64,000 nucleotides of DNA, taken from contig NZ_FQVX01000004.1 of the NCBI RefSeq assembly GCF_900129495.1, forward strand, positions 124,001-188,000, read 5' to 3'. A program made the position numbers and the translations under genes. Each line of letters starts with the position of its first letter. Positions within the stretch are counted from its first letter, which is position 1. The notes beneath the pieces are model-generated. The model was not told where the DNA came from, made no database searches, and saw nothing but the letters and a program-made list of their open reading frames with translations. Below, one piece after another: positions 7,078 to 20,757 of this stretch. The DNA comes from Geodermatophilus nigrescens (GTDB lineage Bacteria; Actinomycetota; Actinomycetes; Mycobacteriales; Geodermatophilaceae).

Positions 7078-9231
7078 ATGGGAGAAAGGACGGCGTACCG
7101 CAGCTCTCCCACTGATTGGACCCGCACCCCCGTGACCGTCCCCGAGCAGCGCCCGGGGCCGCCGGGGAAGGCGTCCCGGCCGCTGTCCCTGCTGCCCGAC
7201 GACCCCGACGTCAGCCGGATCCGCTTCGAGCTGGCCATCGACGCCGCGGGCATCGGCAGCTTCGACTGGGACCTCGTCACCGGCCGGCTGTCCTGGGACG
7301 ACCAGCTGATGGCGATCTTCGGGTACCGGCCCGGGGGCTTCGACGAGTCGATCGACGCCTTCGCCGCGCGGCTGCACCCCGACGACCGCGAGCGCACGCT
7401 GCAGGCGCTGCAGGACGCCATCGACGACGTCGGCGTCTACGACGCGGAGTTCCGGGTGGTGCTGCCCAGCGGGGAGACCCGCTGGGTGCAGGGCCGCGGC
7501 CGGGCGCTGGCCGACGACCGCGGCACGGCGGTGCGGCTGCTCGGCGCCGGCATCGACACCACCCGCCTCCGCGAGGGCGACGCCCGCGTCTCCCGGGTGC
7601 TCGAGACCATGCGGTCGGCGTTCTTCGCCCTCGACCGCAGGTGGCGGTTCACCTACGTCAACGCCGAGGCCGAGCGGGTGCTGCACCGCTCCCGCGAGGA
7701 GCTCCTCGGCGGCGTCGTCTGGACGCTGTTCCCGGCGGCCGTCGGCAGCGCCTTCGAGGTCCACTACCGCGCCGCGATGGAGGGCGGCGAGGAGCGGGTC
7801 TTCGAGGCGTACTACCCGCCGCCGCTGGACTCCTGGTACGAGGTGCGCGCCTGGCCCGGGCCCGACGGCCTGTCGGTGTACTTCCTCGACGTCACCGAGC
7901 GCCGCGCCGCCGAGCAGCGCGCCCGGGACAGCGCGGCCCGGCTGGCCCTGGTCGCCGAGGTCAGCGCGCTCATGTCCGCGACGCTCGGCTCACCGGCGGG
8001 GGAGCGCACCGCGCTGCAGCGCGTGGCCGAGGCCGTCGTCCCGGTGCTCGGCGACTGGGCGATCCTCACCCTCGCCGACGGCGCCGACGGGCGCATGCAC
8101 GACGTCGCGAGCTGGCACGCCGACCCGGCGCTGCGCCCGGTGACGGCGACCTACGCCGCGCTGCGCCTGGCGTCGATCGCCCCCGACGCCCCGGTACTGC
8201 GCGCGCTGGGGTCGGGCCGGCTGCTCACCGTGGCCGACGTGCCGGCCGCGATCCGGCCGACCCTGCCCGAGGGCGAGGTGCTCGACGCCTTCGACGCGCT
8301 GGCCCCGCGGACCGCGGTCACCCTCCCGCTGCTGGCCCGCGGCCGCACCCTCGGCGCGCTGAGCGTCTACCGCGGCGCCGGCCGGCCGGCGGCCACCGAC
8401 GAGGACGTCGCCGCGGCCCGCGAGGTGGCCGACCGCGTCGCGCTGGCGCTGGACAACGCCCGGCTGTTCGACCAGCAGCGGCGTCTCGCCGAGGCGCTGC
8501 AGCGCAGCCTGCTCACCGCCCCGCCGCAGCCCGACGAGGCCGAGATCGTCGTCCGCTACCAGCCCGCGGTGCAGGTCGCCCAGGTCGGCGGCGACTGGTA
8601 CGACGCGTTCCAGCAGCCCGACGGCGCCACCGTGCTCGTCATCGGCGACGTCGTCGGCCACGACACCGAGGCGGCCGCCGCGATGGGCCAGCTGCGCGGG
8701 ATGCTGCGCGGCGTCGCCCACCGCGGCGACACCCCGCCGGACGCCGTCCTCGCCGAGCTCGACGCCGCCGTCGACGCGCTCGGCCTCGACACCATGGCCA
8801 CCGCCGTCGTCGCCCGGGTGGAGCAGACCCCGGAGCAGCGGGCGGCCGGGACGACGACGCTGCGCTGGTCCAACGCCGGGCACCCCCCGCCGCTGCTGCT
8901 CACGCCCGAGGGGGAGGTGCGCCGGCTCGGGGGCGAGCGCGGGGAGCTCATGCTCGGCGTCGACCCCGCCGCCCGCCGCACCTCGCACGAGGTCGAGGTC
9001 CGCCGCGGCTCGACGCTGCTGCTCTACACCGACGGGCTGGTCGAGGGCCGCGACCTGTTGCTCGACGAGGGCATCGAGCGGCTGCGGGACGCGCTGACGG
9101 AGCTGGCCGGGCTGCCGCTGGAGCGGCTGTGCGACGCGCTGGTCCGCCGGCTGCGGCCCGAGGGACTGCAGGACGACGTCGCCCTCGTGGCCATCCGGCT
9201 CCACCCCCAGCCGGAGGGCCCCCGGCCCTAG
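7078..9231 (+). CDS. PAS-PAS-GAF-PP2C (SpoIIE-type) serine phosphatase
   Basis: 717 residues if the ATG at 7078 is used; a GTG at 7132 is an alternative that removes 18 residues. Order of modules: a PAS fold at about 45-165 (FDWDLVTGRLSWDDQLMAIF, the PAS_3 type), a second PAS at about 175-275, a GAF-like sensor at about 285-455 and a PP2C/SpoIIE phosphatase at about 480-710. The phosphatase has the metal-binding acidic residues in GGDWYD, IGDVVGHD, YTDGL and QDDVALV. Such proteins dephosphorylate STAS anti-anti-sigma factors in partner-switching cascades that control stress sigma factors. No histidine-kinase domain or membrane segment is visible, so the sensing is probably cytoplasmic. It ends tail-to-tail on an RsbW-like kinase, and the two genes share a CTAG for their stops. 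Confidence 0.88.
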   Translation: MGERTAYRSSPTDWTRTPVTVPEQRPGPPGKASRPLSLLPDDPDVSRIRFELAIDAAGIGSFDWDLVTGRLSWDDQLMAIFGYRPGGFDESIDAFAARLHPDDRERTLQALQDAIDDVGVYDAEFRVVLPSGETRWVQGRGRALADDRGTAVRLLGAGIDTTRLREGDARVSRVLETMRSAFFALDRRWRFTYVNAEAERVLHRSREELLGGVVWTLFPAAVGSAFEVHYRAAMEGGEERVFEAYYPPPLDSWYEVRAWPGPDGLSVYFLDVTERRAAEQRARDSAARLALVAEVSALMSATLGSPAGERTALQRVAEAVVPVLGDWAILTLADGADGRMHDVASWHADPALRPVTATYAALRLASIAPDAPVLRALGSGRLLTVADVPAAIRPTLPEGEVLDAFDALAPRTAVTLPLLARGRTLGALSVYRGAGRPAATDEDVAAAREVADRVALALDNARLFDQQRRLAEALQRSLLTAPPQPDEAEIVVRYQPAVQVAQVGGDWYDAFQQPDGATVLVIGDVVGHDTEAAAAMGQLRGMLRGVAHRGDTPPDAVLAELDAAVDALGLDTMATAVVARVEQTPEQRAAGTTTLRWSNAGHPPPLLLTPEGEVRRLGGERGELMLGVDPAARRTSHEVEVRRGSTLLLYTDGLVEGRDLLLDEGIERLRDALTELAGLPLERLCDALVRRLRPEGLQDDVALVAIRLHPQPEGPRP

Positions 9232-9650
9232 CGGGGCAGGACCGCCCAGACGGTCTTCGCGTCGCCGTCGACGTACCAGCCGTGCGCCGTGGACAGCTCG
9301 GCGATCAGGTAGAGGCCCAGGCCGCCCTGCGCGGGGTCGCGGTCGACCGCGGGGGTCGGCGCGGTGCGCGTGTCGCCGTCGGTGACCGCCACGAGGAACG
9401 CGTCGCCGGTGCGGCGCACGGCGGCCTCCACCGACCCGCCGCCGTGCCGCAGGGCGTTGGACGCCATCTCGTCGAGGACGAGCAGCAGCCGGTCGCGCAG
9501 GTCCGCCGGGACGCCGACGGTGCGCGACCGCCGCAGCTCCGCGCGCATCCGGGGGAGCTCGGCGACGTCGGACAGCTGCCAGGAGACGCCGTCCCAGGCG
9601 GGGGGTGGGGGAGCCGACGGCCAGCCGAGGCCGGCCGGTCCGCGTCTCAC
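9228..9650 (-). CDS. RsbW-like ATP-binding protein (anti-sigma factor kinase family)
   Basis: About 140 residues from the GTG at 9650, a GHKL/Bergerat ATPase of the RsbW/SpoIIAB type. The N-box is DEMASNALRHG (about residue 70) and the G-box GGLGLYL (about residue 112). These proteins phosphorylate STAS-domain anti-anti-sigma factors and bind sigma factors. The opposing serine phosphatase gene is the natural antagonist, which suggests a switch, but neither a STAS partner nor a sigma factor lies beside it. The frame is open another 90 codons upstream without a recognisable domain, so the start is inferred from the domain boundary. Confidence 0.8.
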   Translation of the reverse strand: MRRGPAGLGWPSAPPPPAWDGVSWQLSDVAELPRMRAELRRSRTVGVPADLRDRLLLVLDEMASNALRHGGGSVEAAVRRTGDAFLVAVTDGDTRTAPTPAVDRDPAQGGLGLYLIAELSTAHGWYVDGDAKTVWAVLPR

Positions 9651-9862
9651 CCGTGTGCTCCCCGTGACTGTCGGGCGCCCGTGCGGGCGCCGTGGTCGAA
9701 CACCTGCGTATGGCTCGCGCGGGGCCCGCTCAAACACGGTTGCGAGGAGCGTCACACCGGCGGGACCGGAACGGACCCGCCACGCGCCCGGAACGTGCCC
9801 GGAACACCGCGCCGGGACGCTGCTGCGGGTACCCGCCCCCCTGCGGCCGAGGAGTCCCCCCG

Positions 9863-11214
9863 ATGGTCCTGTCCTCCGTGCGGTCGCGCGCCGCCGGCAC
9901 CGCGCCCCGCGGCACCGCACCCCGCAGCACCGACCCGGCTGACCCCGACAGCCGCCCGCCGTGGCGGGTCGCGGTGCCGCTCGGGCTGCAGCACGTGCTC
10001 GCGATGTTCACCTCGAACCTGACTCCGGCGATCCTGCTGGCCGGCGTCATCGGTGCCACGACCGGTGAGGCCACCCTGCTGGTGCAGGCCGCGCTGCTGT
10101 GCGCCGGCCTGGCCACCCTGCTGCAGACCGTCGGCATCGGCCCGGTGGGCAGCCGGCTGCCGCTGATGATGGGGTCCGGCTTCGCGTTCATCGCCGTCGC
10201 GGTGCCGCTGGCCGAGGACCACGGGCTGTCGGCGGTGCTCGGCGGCGTGCTGGTCACCGCCGCCGTCCAGGTGGCCATCGCGCTCGGCATCCACCGGGTC
10301 GCCGCGCTGTTCCCGCCGGTGGTGACCGGCACGATCATCCTGGTCATCGGCCTGGGCCTGCTGCCCAGCGGGATCACCCTCGCCGCGGGCGGCGCCAACT
10401 CACCGGACTTCGGCTCGCCGGTGAACCTCGGCATCGCCGCGCTGGTCTGCCTGCTCGCCGTCGCGCTCAACCAGTTCTGCCGCGGCCTGCTGTGCAGCGC
10501 GTCGGTGCTGGTGGCCGTCGTCGTCGGCTACCTGGTGTCCATCCCGTTCGGCCTGCTCGACCTCTCCGGCGTCGGCGACCGGCCGCTGGTCGCCGTGCCG
10601 CTGCCCTTCGAGTTCGGCCTGTCGTTCCCGCTGGTGGCGGTGCTGTCGATGGCCGTGGTCGGTGTGGTCAACATGGTCGACTCCGTGGGCACCGTGCACG
10701 CGGTCACCGAGGGTGGCGCCGGGCGGCCGGCCACGCGTCGGGAGCTGCGCGGCGGCATCCTCGCCGAGGGCGGCAGCGCGGTGCTCGGCGGCGTCTTCGG
10801 CGCCCTGCCGACGACGATGTTCAGCCAGAACATCGGCCTGGTGGCGCTGACGAAGCTGATGAGCCGGCACGTGGTGACCATCGGCGCGCTGGTGCTGGTC
10901 GGCCTCTCGCTGCTGCCGCAGGTCGCCGCGGTGCTCGCCGCCATCCCGCCCGCGGTGCTCGGCGGCGGCGTGCTGGTCCTGTTCGGCATGGTGTGCGCGA
11001 TCGGCGTGCAGATGCTCGCCAAGGACGGCCTGGACACGCGCTCGCTGCTGATCGTGGCGCTGTCGCTGGCCCTCGGCCGGGGCATCGCGTCGGTGCCCGG
11101 GGCGCTGGACCGGGTCACCGGCGAGTGGGGCGCGCTGTTCGACTCGGGGATCGTCGTCGCGGCCGTCGTCGCCGTCGTGCTCAACCTGGTGCTCCCGGGC
11201 CGCCCGGGGGCACG

Positions 11215-11242
<28 letters not shown>
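9863..11242 (+). CDS. NCS2-family uracil/xanthine permease
   Basis: 459 residues with 12-14 hydrophobic segments after a polar, disordered N-terminus of about 30 residues. Family signatures are present: GLQHVLAMF near residue 37, GSGFAFI, a TM8 region with the key acidic/polar run (VVNMVDSVGTVHAV) and QNIGLVALT in the TM10 half-helix, which lines the nucleobase site. Members carry uracil, xanthine or urate by proton symport. The uricase genes at 39.7-41.5 kb would use imported urate or xanthine, but they are far away, so a link is speculative. ATG start with GAGGAG 10 bases upstream. Its stop lies 28 bp inside the convergent tenI gene. Confidence 0.9.
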
Positions 11243-15291
<4,049 letters not shown>

Positions 15292-15294
15292 GGC

Positions 15295-15380
15295 TGCTCC
15301 CTACGCCGGCATTACCCGGTCAGGTTCCAGCGGTCGGCGGCGCGCTCAGCCGCCCTCTCAGCCCGGTTGCCCCGAGCTCC
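15295..15380 (-). promoter_or_regulatory. TPP riboswitch controlling cytX-thiO-thiS-thiG-tenI
   Basis: Read on the minus strand, the conserved THI-box elements appear in order: GGGGCAACCGGG, CUGAGA (15356-15361), a GC-rich variable stem, GAACCUGACCGGG, then UAAUGCCGGCGUAGGGAG just before the AUG. A 4-bp P1 closes with GCUC (15374-15377) and GAGC (15296-15299). The Shine-Dalgarno GGGAG is part of the 3' end of the aptamer, so regulation is probably at translation initiation. Confidence 0.95.
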
Positions 15381-15411
15381 CGCACATGGCGCCGCCACGA
15401 TAACCACCCCG

Positions 15412-15417
15412 TAGGGT
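15412..15417 (+). promoter_or_regulatory. Candidate -10 element of the TenA gene pair
   Basis: TAGGGT at 15412-15417 is followed 8 bases later by the GTG at 15426, a spacing typical of leaderless actinobacterial transcripts. If correct, the TenA transcript starts at its own start codon and carries no riboswitch. Weak evidence: no clear -35. Confidence 0.4.
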
Positions 15418-15425
15418 CGGCCGCC

Positions 15426-16010
15426 GTGCCGGTCGCCGACCTGCTCGCCCGCCACGCCGACGCGTGGGGCCGAGCCACCCGCTCCCCGTTCCTCGACGCC
15501 GTCCGCGACGGCACGCTGCCCGACGCCTCCTTCGACACCTGGCTCGTGCAGGACGCCCACTTCCTCGGTGACCTGCTGCGCTTCCAGGCGCGGCTGCTCG
15601 CCCGCGCGCCGCGCTCCGCGCAGGCCGTCCTCGCCGACGGCTGCGTCGCGCTGGTGCAGGAGCTCGACTGGTTCGGCCGGGTCGCCGCCGAGCGCGACCT
15701 CGACCTCGCCGCGCCGCAGCTGCCGGCCACCATCGCCTACGGCGACCTGCTGTACCGGCTCGACGTCGCCGACGTCGGCACCGCCCTGACCGCGCTGTGG
15801 GCCGTGGAGCGCGCCTACCTCGACGCCTGGTCCGGCGCCCGCCCCGGCGCCGGGCAGTACGGGCCGTTCGTGGAGCACTGGACGACGCCGGGCTTCGCCG
15901 GGTACGTCGCGGCACTGGAGACGGCGGCCGACGCGGCGGGCCCGGGCGACGAGCCCGCCTTCCTGGAGGTCGCCGCCGCGGAGGCGGACTTCTGGGCGAT
16001 GACCGCATGA
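15426..16010 (+). CDS. TenA-family protein, TenA_E-like
   Basis: 194 residues, all-helical TENA/THI-4 fold. Recognisable elements are WLVQDAHFLGDLLRFQARLL near residue 40 and ELDWF. At the position where classical TenA has its nucleophilic Cys, this protein has ALTALWAVERAYLD, with Trp and Glu and no Cys, as in the TenA_E subgroup that salvages base-degraded thiamine or deformylates intermediates. A gene for the Cys-containing form follows 7 bp downstream, so the pair could process thiamine breakdown products in sequence. GTG start, likely leaderless. Confidence 0.85.
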   Translation: MPVADLLARHADAWGRATRSPFLDAVRDGTLPDASFDTWLVQDAHFLGDLLRFQARLLARAPRSAQAVLADGCVALVQELDWFGRVAAERDLDLAAPQLPATIAYGDLLYRLDVADVGTALTALWAVERAYLDAWSGARPGAGQYGPFVEHWTTPGFAGYVAALETAADAAGPGDEPAFLEVAAAEADFWAMTA

Positions 16011-16017
16011 GGACCGC

Positions 16018-16668
16018 GTGAGCCTCTCGGCCGACCTGTGGCGGGGCAGTGCCGCCCTCGCCGCGGCGTCGCTGGACTCGCCGTTCGTCCGCGGGGTCGC
16101 CGACGGCACCCTGCCGCGGGAGCGGTTCGCCGGGTACGTCGCCCAGGACGCGTTCTTCCTCGAGGCGTTCGCCCGCGCCTACGCGCTCGGGGTGGCGCAC
16201 AGCCGCGACCGGGCGACGCTCGACGCCTTCGCCGGCCTGCTGGCCGGGGTCCGCGACGAGCTGCGGCTGCACGACGGGTACGCCGCGCGCTGGGGCATCG
16301 ACCTGGCCGCCGTCGAGCCCGCCCCCGCGACGACGGCCTACACCGACTTCCTGCTGGCCACGGCCGCGCTCGGCGAGCTCGGTGAGGTCTGCGCGGCCAT
16401 GACGCCGTGCATGCGGCTGTACGCCCATCTCGGCCAGGCACTGGTCCCCGTGGCGGTGGGTGCGTACCGGGAGTGGGTCGACACCTACGCCGACCCGGGC
16501 TTCGAGGAGCTGGCGCGCACCCTCGAGGCGCTGCTCGACCGGCTGGCCGCCGACACGCCGGCCGTGCGCCGGGCCTACCGGCGGGCGATGGAGCTGGAGC
16601 TGGCGTTCTTCGACTCGGCCTCCTCCGGCGGGCCCGCACCGGCCGGGGGTACCGTCGCCGGTCAGTGA
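16018..16668 (+). CDS. tenA: Aminopyrimidine aminohydrolase / thiaminase II TenA
   Basis: 216 residues with the TenA helical fold ([17 protein letters not shown] near residue 41). The active-site Cys is present in [14 protein letters not shown] (about residue 128), with downstream [13 protein letters not shown], so it belongs to the TenA_C group that hydrolyses aminomethyl-HMP to HMP. GTG start. The stop codon TGA (16666-16668) lies within the first P1 strand of the TPP riboswitch that precedes thiM, so ribosomes finishing tenA may disturb folding of that aptamer. Confidence 0.9.
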   Translation: MSLSADLWRGSAALAAASLDSPFVRGVADGTLPRERFAGYVAQDAFFLEAFARAYALGVAHSRDRATLDAFAGLLAGVRDELRLHDGYAARWGIDLAAVEPAPATTAYTDFLLATAALGELGEVCAAMTPCMRLYAHLGQALVPVAVGAYREWVDTYADPGFEELARTLEALLDRLAADTPAVRRAYRRAMELELAFFDSASSGGPAPAGGTVAGQ

Positions 16669-16746
16669 CCCGGGGTGTCCGCCGTCCGGCGGGCTGAGAA
16701 CACACCCGTCGAACCTGTCCAGGTCATGCTGGCGAAGGGACGTCAC
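16665..16746 (+). promoter_or_regulatory. TPP riboswitch controlling thiM-thiE-thiD
   Basis: The THI-box is plain: CCGGGGUG, then GGCGGGCUGAGA, ACACCC, GAACCUGUCCAGGUC, AUGCUGGCGAAGGGA. P1 closes with GUGAC (16665-16669) and GUCAC (16742-16746). The AAGGGA of the aptamer (16735-16740) is 7 bases before the GTG start of thiM and must be its Shine-Dalgarno, so TPP binding should block translation directly. Confidence 0.95.
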
Positions 16747-16747
16747 G

Positions 16748-17533
16748 GTGGATGCCGCCGCTCTGACCGCTGCCCGGTCCGCCCTCGCGGGCCGCGCGCC
16801 GCTGGTGCACTGCCTCACCAACACCGTCGTGCAGACGCTGACGGCCAACGCGCTGCTGGCCGTCGGCGCGGCGCCGGCGATGGTCGACGAGCCCGCCGAG
16901 GCCGAGGGCTTCGCTGCCGTCGCCTCGGCGGTGCTGGTCAACGTGGGCACCGTCAACCGGGCCACCGCGGAGGCGATGCGGCTGGCCGCCCGCTCGGCCG
17001 CGGCCGCCGGGACGCCGTGGGTGCTCGACCCGGTCGCCGTCGGGGCGCTGCCGTTCCGCACGGAGCTCGCCGCCGAGCTGCTGGGGTCGCGGCCCGCCGT
17101 CGTCCGCGGGAACGCCTCCGAGGTGCTGGCGCTGGCCGGCGCGGGCTCCGGCGGGCGCGGCGTCGACTCCACGGACAAGACCGACGACGCGCTCGACGCG
17201 GCTGTCGCGCTGGCCGGGCGCACCGGCGGCGTGGTGGCCGTCAGCGGCGAGGTCGACGTCGTCACCGACGGCACCCGCACGGTCCGGGTGGGCGGCGGAT
17301 CGGTGCTGCTCACCCGCACCACCGGTGCCGGGTGCGCCCTCGGCGCGCTGGTCGCGGCCTACCTGGGCGCGGGCGCCGACCCGCTCGCCGGCGCCGTCGC
17401 CGCCCACGCGCACGTGGCGCTGGCCGCCGAGGCCGCGGCCGCCGTCGCCGCCGGGCCGGGAACCTTCGCGCCGCTGTGGCTCGACGCGCTCGACGCGGTG
17501 ACCGACCTGTCCGCCGCCCGGGTCGACGCGTGA
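16748..17533 (+). CDS. thiM: Hydroxyethylthiazole kinase ThiM
   Basis: 261 residues, ribokinase-like fold. Signature strings are [20 protein letters not shown] at the N-terminus, [36 protein letters not shown] and the nucleotide/anion-hole loop [17 protein letters not shown]. It phosphorylates salvaged thiazole alcohol to thiazole phosphate. GTG start immediately after the riboswitch; overlaps thiE by 4 bases. Confidence 0.97.
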   Translation: MDAAALTAARSALAGRAPLVHCLTNTVVQTLTANALLAVGAAPAMVDEPAEAEGFAAVASAVLVNVGTVNRATAEAMRLAARSAAAAGTPWVLDPVAVGALPFRTELAAELLGSRPAVVRGNASEVLALAGAGSGGRGVDSTDKTDDALDAAVALAGRTGGVVAVSGEVDVVTDGTRTVRVGGGSVLLTRTTGAGCALGALVAAYLGAGADPLAGAVAAHAHVALAAEAAAAVAAGPGTFAPLWLDALDAVTDLSAARVDA

Positions 17534-18165
17534 GGCCCGCCTTCGACCCCACGCTCTACCTCGTCACCGACACGGCGCTGTCCGGTGAGCGCGGCGTGGC
17601 CGAGGTGGTGCGGGCCGCGGTCGCCGGCGGGGTGACCGCGGTGCAGGTGCGCGACAAGACGGCGTCGTGCCGGCAGCTGTACGCGCTCGCGCTGACGGTG
17701 CGGGAGGTCCTCGCCGGCACGGGCGTGGCGCTGTTCGTCAACGACGACGTCGAGGTCGCGCTGATGGCCGGCGCCGACGGCGTGCACGTCGGGCAGGACG
17801 ACACCCCGGCCGCCGAGGTCCGCGAGCGGATCGGCCCCGACCGGCTGCTCGGGCTCTCGACCGGGTCGCCCGACGAGCTCGCCGTCGCGCTGGCGCTGCC
17901 GCCGGGCACGGTCGACGTCGTGGGCATCGGGCCGGTGTGGACCACGCCCACCAAGCCCGACGCCGGCAGCGGCCTCGGGCCCGAGGGGGTCGCGGTCCTG
18001 GCGGCGGAGGCCGCGGCGGGCGGGCTGCGGTCGGTCGCCATCGGCGGCATCGACGTCGAGCGGGCGCCGCTGGTGACCGGGGTGGACGGCATCTGCGTCG
18101 TCTCGGCGATCTGCGCCGCCCCGGACCCGGCGGCCGCCGCGCGCGCCCTGCGGGCTGCCCGGTGA
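17530..18165 (+). CDS. thiE: Thiamine phosphate synthase ThiE
   Basis: 211 residues. TIM-barrel with [20 protein letters not shown] (pyrophosphate-binding Arg/Lys), [34 protein letters not shown] and VAIGGID, all standard for ThiE. It condenses HMP pyrophosphate with thiazole phosphate to thiamine phosphate. GTG start overlaps thiM; ends overlapping thiD by 4 bases. With tenI at 11215 the window encodes two members of this fold. Confidence 0.97.
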   Translation: MRPAFDPTLYLVTDTALSGERGVAEVVRAAVAGGVTAVQVRDKTASCRQLYALALTVREVLAGTGVALFVNDDVEVALMAGADGVHVGQDDTPAAEVRERIGPDRLLGLSTGSPDELAVALALPPGTVDVVGIGPVWTTPTKPDAGSGLGPEGVAVLAAEAAAGGLRSVAIGGIDVERAPLVTGVDGICVVSAICAAPDPAAAARALRAAR

Positions 18166-19007
18166 CCGGGCGGTCGGGGGTGCCGGTCGCGCTCACCGTC
18201 GCGGGCAGCGACCCCAGCGGCGGCGCCGGCGTCCAGGCCGACCTCAAGACCTTCAGCGCGCTCGGCGCCTACGGCACCGCGGTGCTCACCGCGCTGACCG
18301 CGCAGAACACCCGCGGCGTCACCGGCGTGCACCCGGTGCCCGCGGAGTTCGTGGGCGAGCAGATCGCCACCCTGCTCGACGACGTCACGGTGCACGCGGC
18401 CAAGACCGGCATGCTCGGCACCGCCGCGGTGGTGCGCGAGGTCGCCGCCCGGCTGGCCGGCCGCGCCGCCGGGCCGGTCGTCGTCGACCCGGTCATGGTG
18501 GCCACCAGCGGCGACCGGCTCGTCGACGACGACGCGGTCGCCGCCGTCCGCGACGTGCTGCTGCCGGTGGCCGACCTGGTGACGCCGAACGTGCCGGAGG
18601 CGGCCGCGCTGCTCGGCACGGCGCCGGCCACCACGGTGGACGAGCTGCCCGGCCAGGCGCGGGCGCTGCTGGAGCTGGGCCCGCGCGCGGTGCTGCTCAA
18701 GGGCGGCCACCTCGGCGGCGACGTGTCGGTCGACGTGCTCGCCACCGCCACCAGCGTGGTCGAGACCGTGCGCCCGCGGATCGACACCCGGGCCACGCAC
18801 GGCACCGGCTGCACGCTGTCGTCGGCGATCGCGGCGCTGCTGGCCCGCCGGCGCGCGGCCGCCACCGAGGACGCGGAGCCGGACTGGGCGCCGGTGGTCG
18901 AGGGCGCCCGCGACTACCTGCAGGCCGCGCTCGCCGGCGGGGCGGCGCTGGGGATCGGCTCCGGGCACGGCCCGGTGCACCACTTCGCGGGCATCTGGGC
19001 GGTCTGA
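18162..19007 (+). CDS. thiD: HMP / HMP-phosphate kinase ThiD
   Basis: 281 residues, ribokinase-like. [65 protein letters not shown] and the C-terminal [17 protein letters not shown] motif identify the bifunctional hydroxymethylpyrimidine kinase. It closes the riboswitch-controlled salvage operon, giving with ThiM and ThiE a full route from imported HMP and thiazole to thiamine phosphate. Confidence 0.97.
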   Translation: MTGRSGVPVALTVAGSDPSGGAGVQADLKTFSALGAYGTAVLTALTAQNTRGVTGVHPVPAEFVGEQIATLLDDVTVHAAKTGMLGTAAVVREVAARLAGRAAGPVVVDPVMVATSGDRLVDDDAVAAVRDVLLPVADLVTPNVPEAAALLGTAPATTVDELPGQARALLELGPRAVLLKGGHLGGDVSVDVLATATSVVETVRPRIDTRATHGTGCTLSSAIAALLARRRAAATEDAEPDWAPVVEGARDYLQAALAGGAALGIGSGHGPVHHFAGIWAV

Positions 19008-19041
19008 GGAACCGCGTTGCGCCCCGGGCTACAACGGACGG

Positions 19042-20043
19042 GTGCGCATCGTCGAGACCGGCCCGGACGGCGCGCTGTTCGCCGCCTGGTGCGAGGTGTG
19101 GGCCGCCGCGCAGCGCGCCGACCGCCCCGGCGAGCGGCCGCGGCCGGCGCGGGAGCACGTCGCCCTGGGGCGGCGGCTGACCACCCCCGGCGGCGCGCAG
19201 CGGGGCACGCACCGGGCCGCGGTCGACGGCGGCCGCGTCGTCGGCGCCCTGCGCGTGCTGCTGCCGGTCCGGGACAACACGTCCGTGGCGTACCTCGACG
19301 TCGCCGTGCACCCGGGGGCCCGCCGCCGCGGGACCGGCACCGCTCTGCTGACCGAGGGCCTGCGGCTGGCCGCGGCGGCGGGGCGCACGACGGCGGTCGC
19401 CGAGGTCGACGAGCCCGGGCCGGGCACGGCCGGCCGCGCCTTCGCCCGGACCGCCGGGTGGACGTGCGACCTGCAGGAGACCCGCCGCGACCTGCTGCTG
19501 CCCGCCGACGAGGAGCGGCTCGCCGCGCTGGAGGCCGCGGCGGCCGCCGCGAGCGCGGGGTACGAGGTGGTCACCTGGCGGGACCGGACGCCGGACGCGC
19601 TGCTGGAGGACCGCGCCCTGCTCAGCCGGCGGATGTCCACCGACGCCCCGACCGGGGACGTGCCGGTGGACGAGGAGGTCTGGGACGGCGCGCGGGTGCG
19701 GGAGATGGAGGCCCTGGTCCTCGACCGCGGGCGCACCGTGCTGTCGGCCGGCGCGCTGCACCAGGGGCGGCTCGTCGCGTTCACCGACCTGCACGTCCCG
19801 CTGGAGCAGCCGGAACGGGCGAACCAGAGCGGGACGCTGGTGCTGCGCGAGCACCGCGGGCACCGCCTCGGCGCGCGGATCAAGGCCGCCGTCGTCCGCG
19901 AGTTGGCCGCCACGATGCCGCAGGTGCGGCGGATCAGCACCTACAACGCCGACAGCAACCGGCCGATGGTCGTGGTCAACGAGGCCCTCGGCTTCCGGCC
20001 CGCGGGCGGGCTGTCGACCTGGTCGACCCGGATCTCCCCGTGA
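19042..20043 (+). CDS. GNAT-family N-acetyltransferase, two-domain
   Basis: 333 residues containing two GNAT folds. The N-terminal one has VAYLDVAVHPGARRRGTGTA, the acetyl-CoA loop R-R-x-G-x-G/A; the C-terminal one has TLVLREHRGHRLGARIKAA. Double-GNAT proteins of this layout are common in actinobacteria and resemble mycothiol-synthase-like relatives, but acceptor specificity is unknown. GTG start 34 bp after thiD, with GCTACAAC upstream as a possible -10, so likely its own leaderless transcript. Confidence 0.85.
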   Translation: MRIVETGPDGALFAAWCEVWAAAQRADRPGERPRPAREHVALGRRLTTPGGAQRGTHRAAVDGGRVVGALRVLLPVRDNTSVAYLDVAVHPGARRRGTGTALLTEGLRLAAAAGRTTAVAEVDEPGPGTAGRAFARTAGWTCDLQETRRDLLLPADEERLAALEAAAAAASAGYEVVTWRDRTPDALLEDRALLSRRMSTDAPTGDVPVDEEVWDGARVREMEALVLDRGRTVLSAGALHQGRLVAFTDLHVPLEQPERANQSGTLVLREHRGHRLGARIKAAVVRELAATMPQVRRISTYNADSNRPMVVVNEALGFRPAGGLSTWSTRISP

Positions 20044-20120
20044 GGGGTTCTCCCCGGCTGATCGCCGGCCGCTGGTCGGGTCGGCTTGACGGGGTCGTCC
20101 CGCGGCCGGGACCGTGACCC

Positions 20121-20756
20121 ATGGCGACTGACCGCCCGCGCCCCGTCTTCAGCCGCTGCTACGACCGGGTCAGCCGGCGCCTGGAGGACGCCGGCATGGC
20201 CGACCTCCGCCGGGAGCTGCTGGGCGGGCTGGCCGGCGTCGTGGCCGAGGTCGGCTGCGGGAACGGGCTCAACTTCCGGCACTACCCGCCGGCGGTCACC
20301 CGCGTGGTCGCCGTCGAGCCCGAGCCGCGGCTGCGGGCCGCCGCCGAGCGGGAGGCGGGCGCCGCCGGGGTCGCCGTCGAGGTGCACGCCGGCACGGCCG
20401 AGGAACTGCCGCTGCCCGACGGCGCGGCCGACGCCGCCGTGCTGTGCCTGGTCCTGTGCAGCATCCGGGAGCGCGCGCGGGCGCTCGCCGAGGTGCGCCG
20501 GGTGGTCGGGACCGGCGGGGAGCTGCGCTTCCTCGAGCACACGGTGGCCGAGGACCGGCGGCTGCGGCGGGTGCAGCGGTTCGTCGACGTCGCCGGCTGG
20601 CCGCTGCTCGCCGGGGGCTGCCACACCGCCACCGACCAGGTCGCCGACATCGAGCGGGCCGGCTTCACGGTGCGCCGGGCGCGGCGGTTCGACTTCCCGC
20701 CCGCGCGGGTCCGCGTGCCGGCCAGCCCGCACGTGCTGGGCGTCGCGGTCGCCTGA
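20121..20756 (+). CDS. Class I SAM-dependent methyltransferase
   Basis: 211 residues. SAM-binding motif I is VAEVGCGNGLNFRHYPP, motif II VAVEPEP, then AEELPLPDGAADAAVLCLVLCSI (motif IV/post) and the UbiE/PhEMT-like tail with CHTATDQVADIERAGF. It resembles human METTL7-like and phosphatidylethanolamine methyltransferase-like proteins in the spacing CHT..., but the substrate is not certain. ATG start. It converges on the TetR gene with one base between stops. Confidence 0.88.
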   Translation: MATDRPRPVFSRCYDRVSRRLEDAGMADLRRELLGGLAGVVAEVGCGNGLNFRHYPPAVTRVVAVEPEPRLRAAAEREAGAAGVAVEVHAGTAEELPLPDGAADAAVLCLVLCSIRERARALAEVRRVVGTGGELRFLEHTVAEDRRLRRVQRFVDVAGWPLLAGGCHTATDQVADIERAGFTVRRARRFDFPPARVRVPASPHVLGVAVA

Positions 20757-20757
20757 G

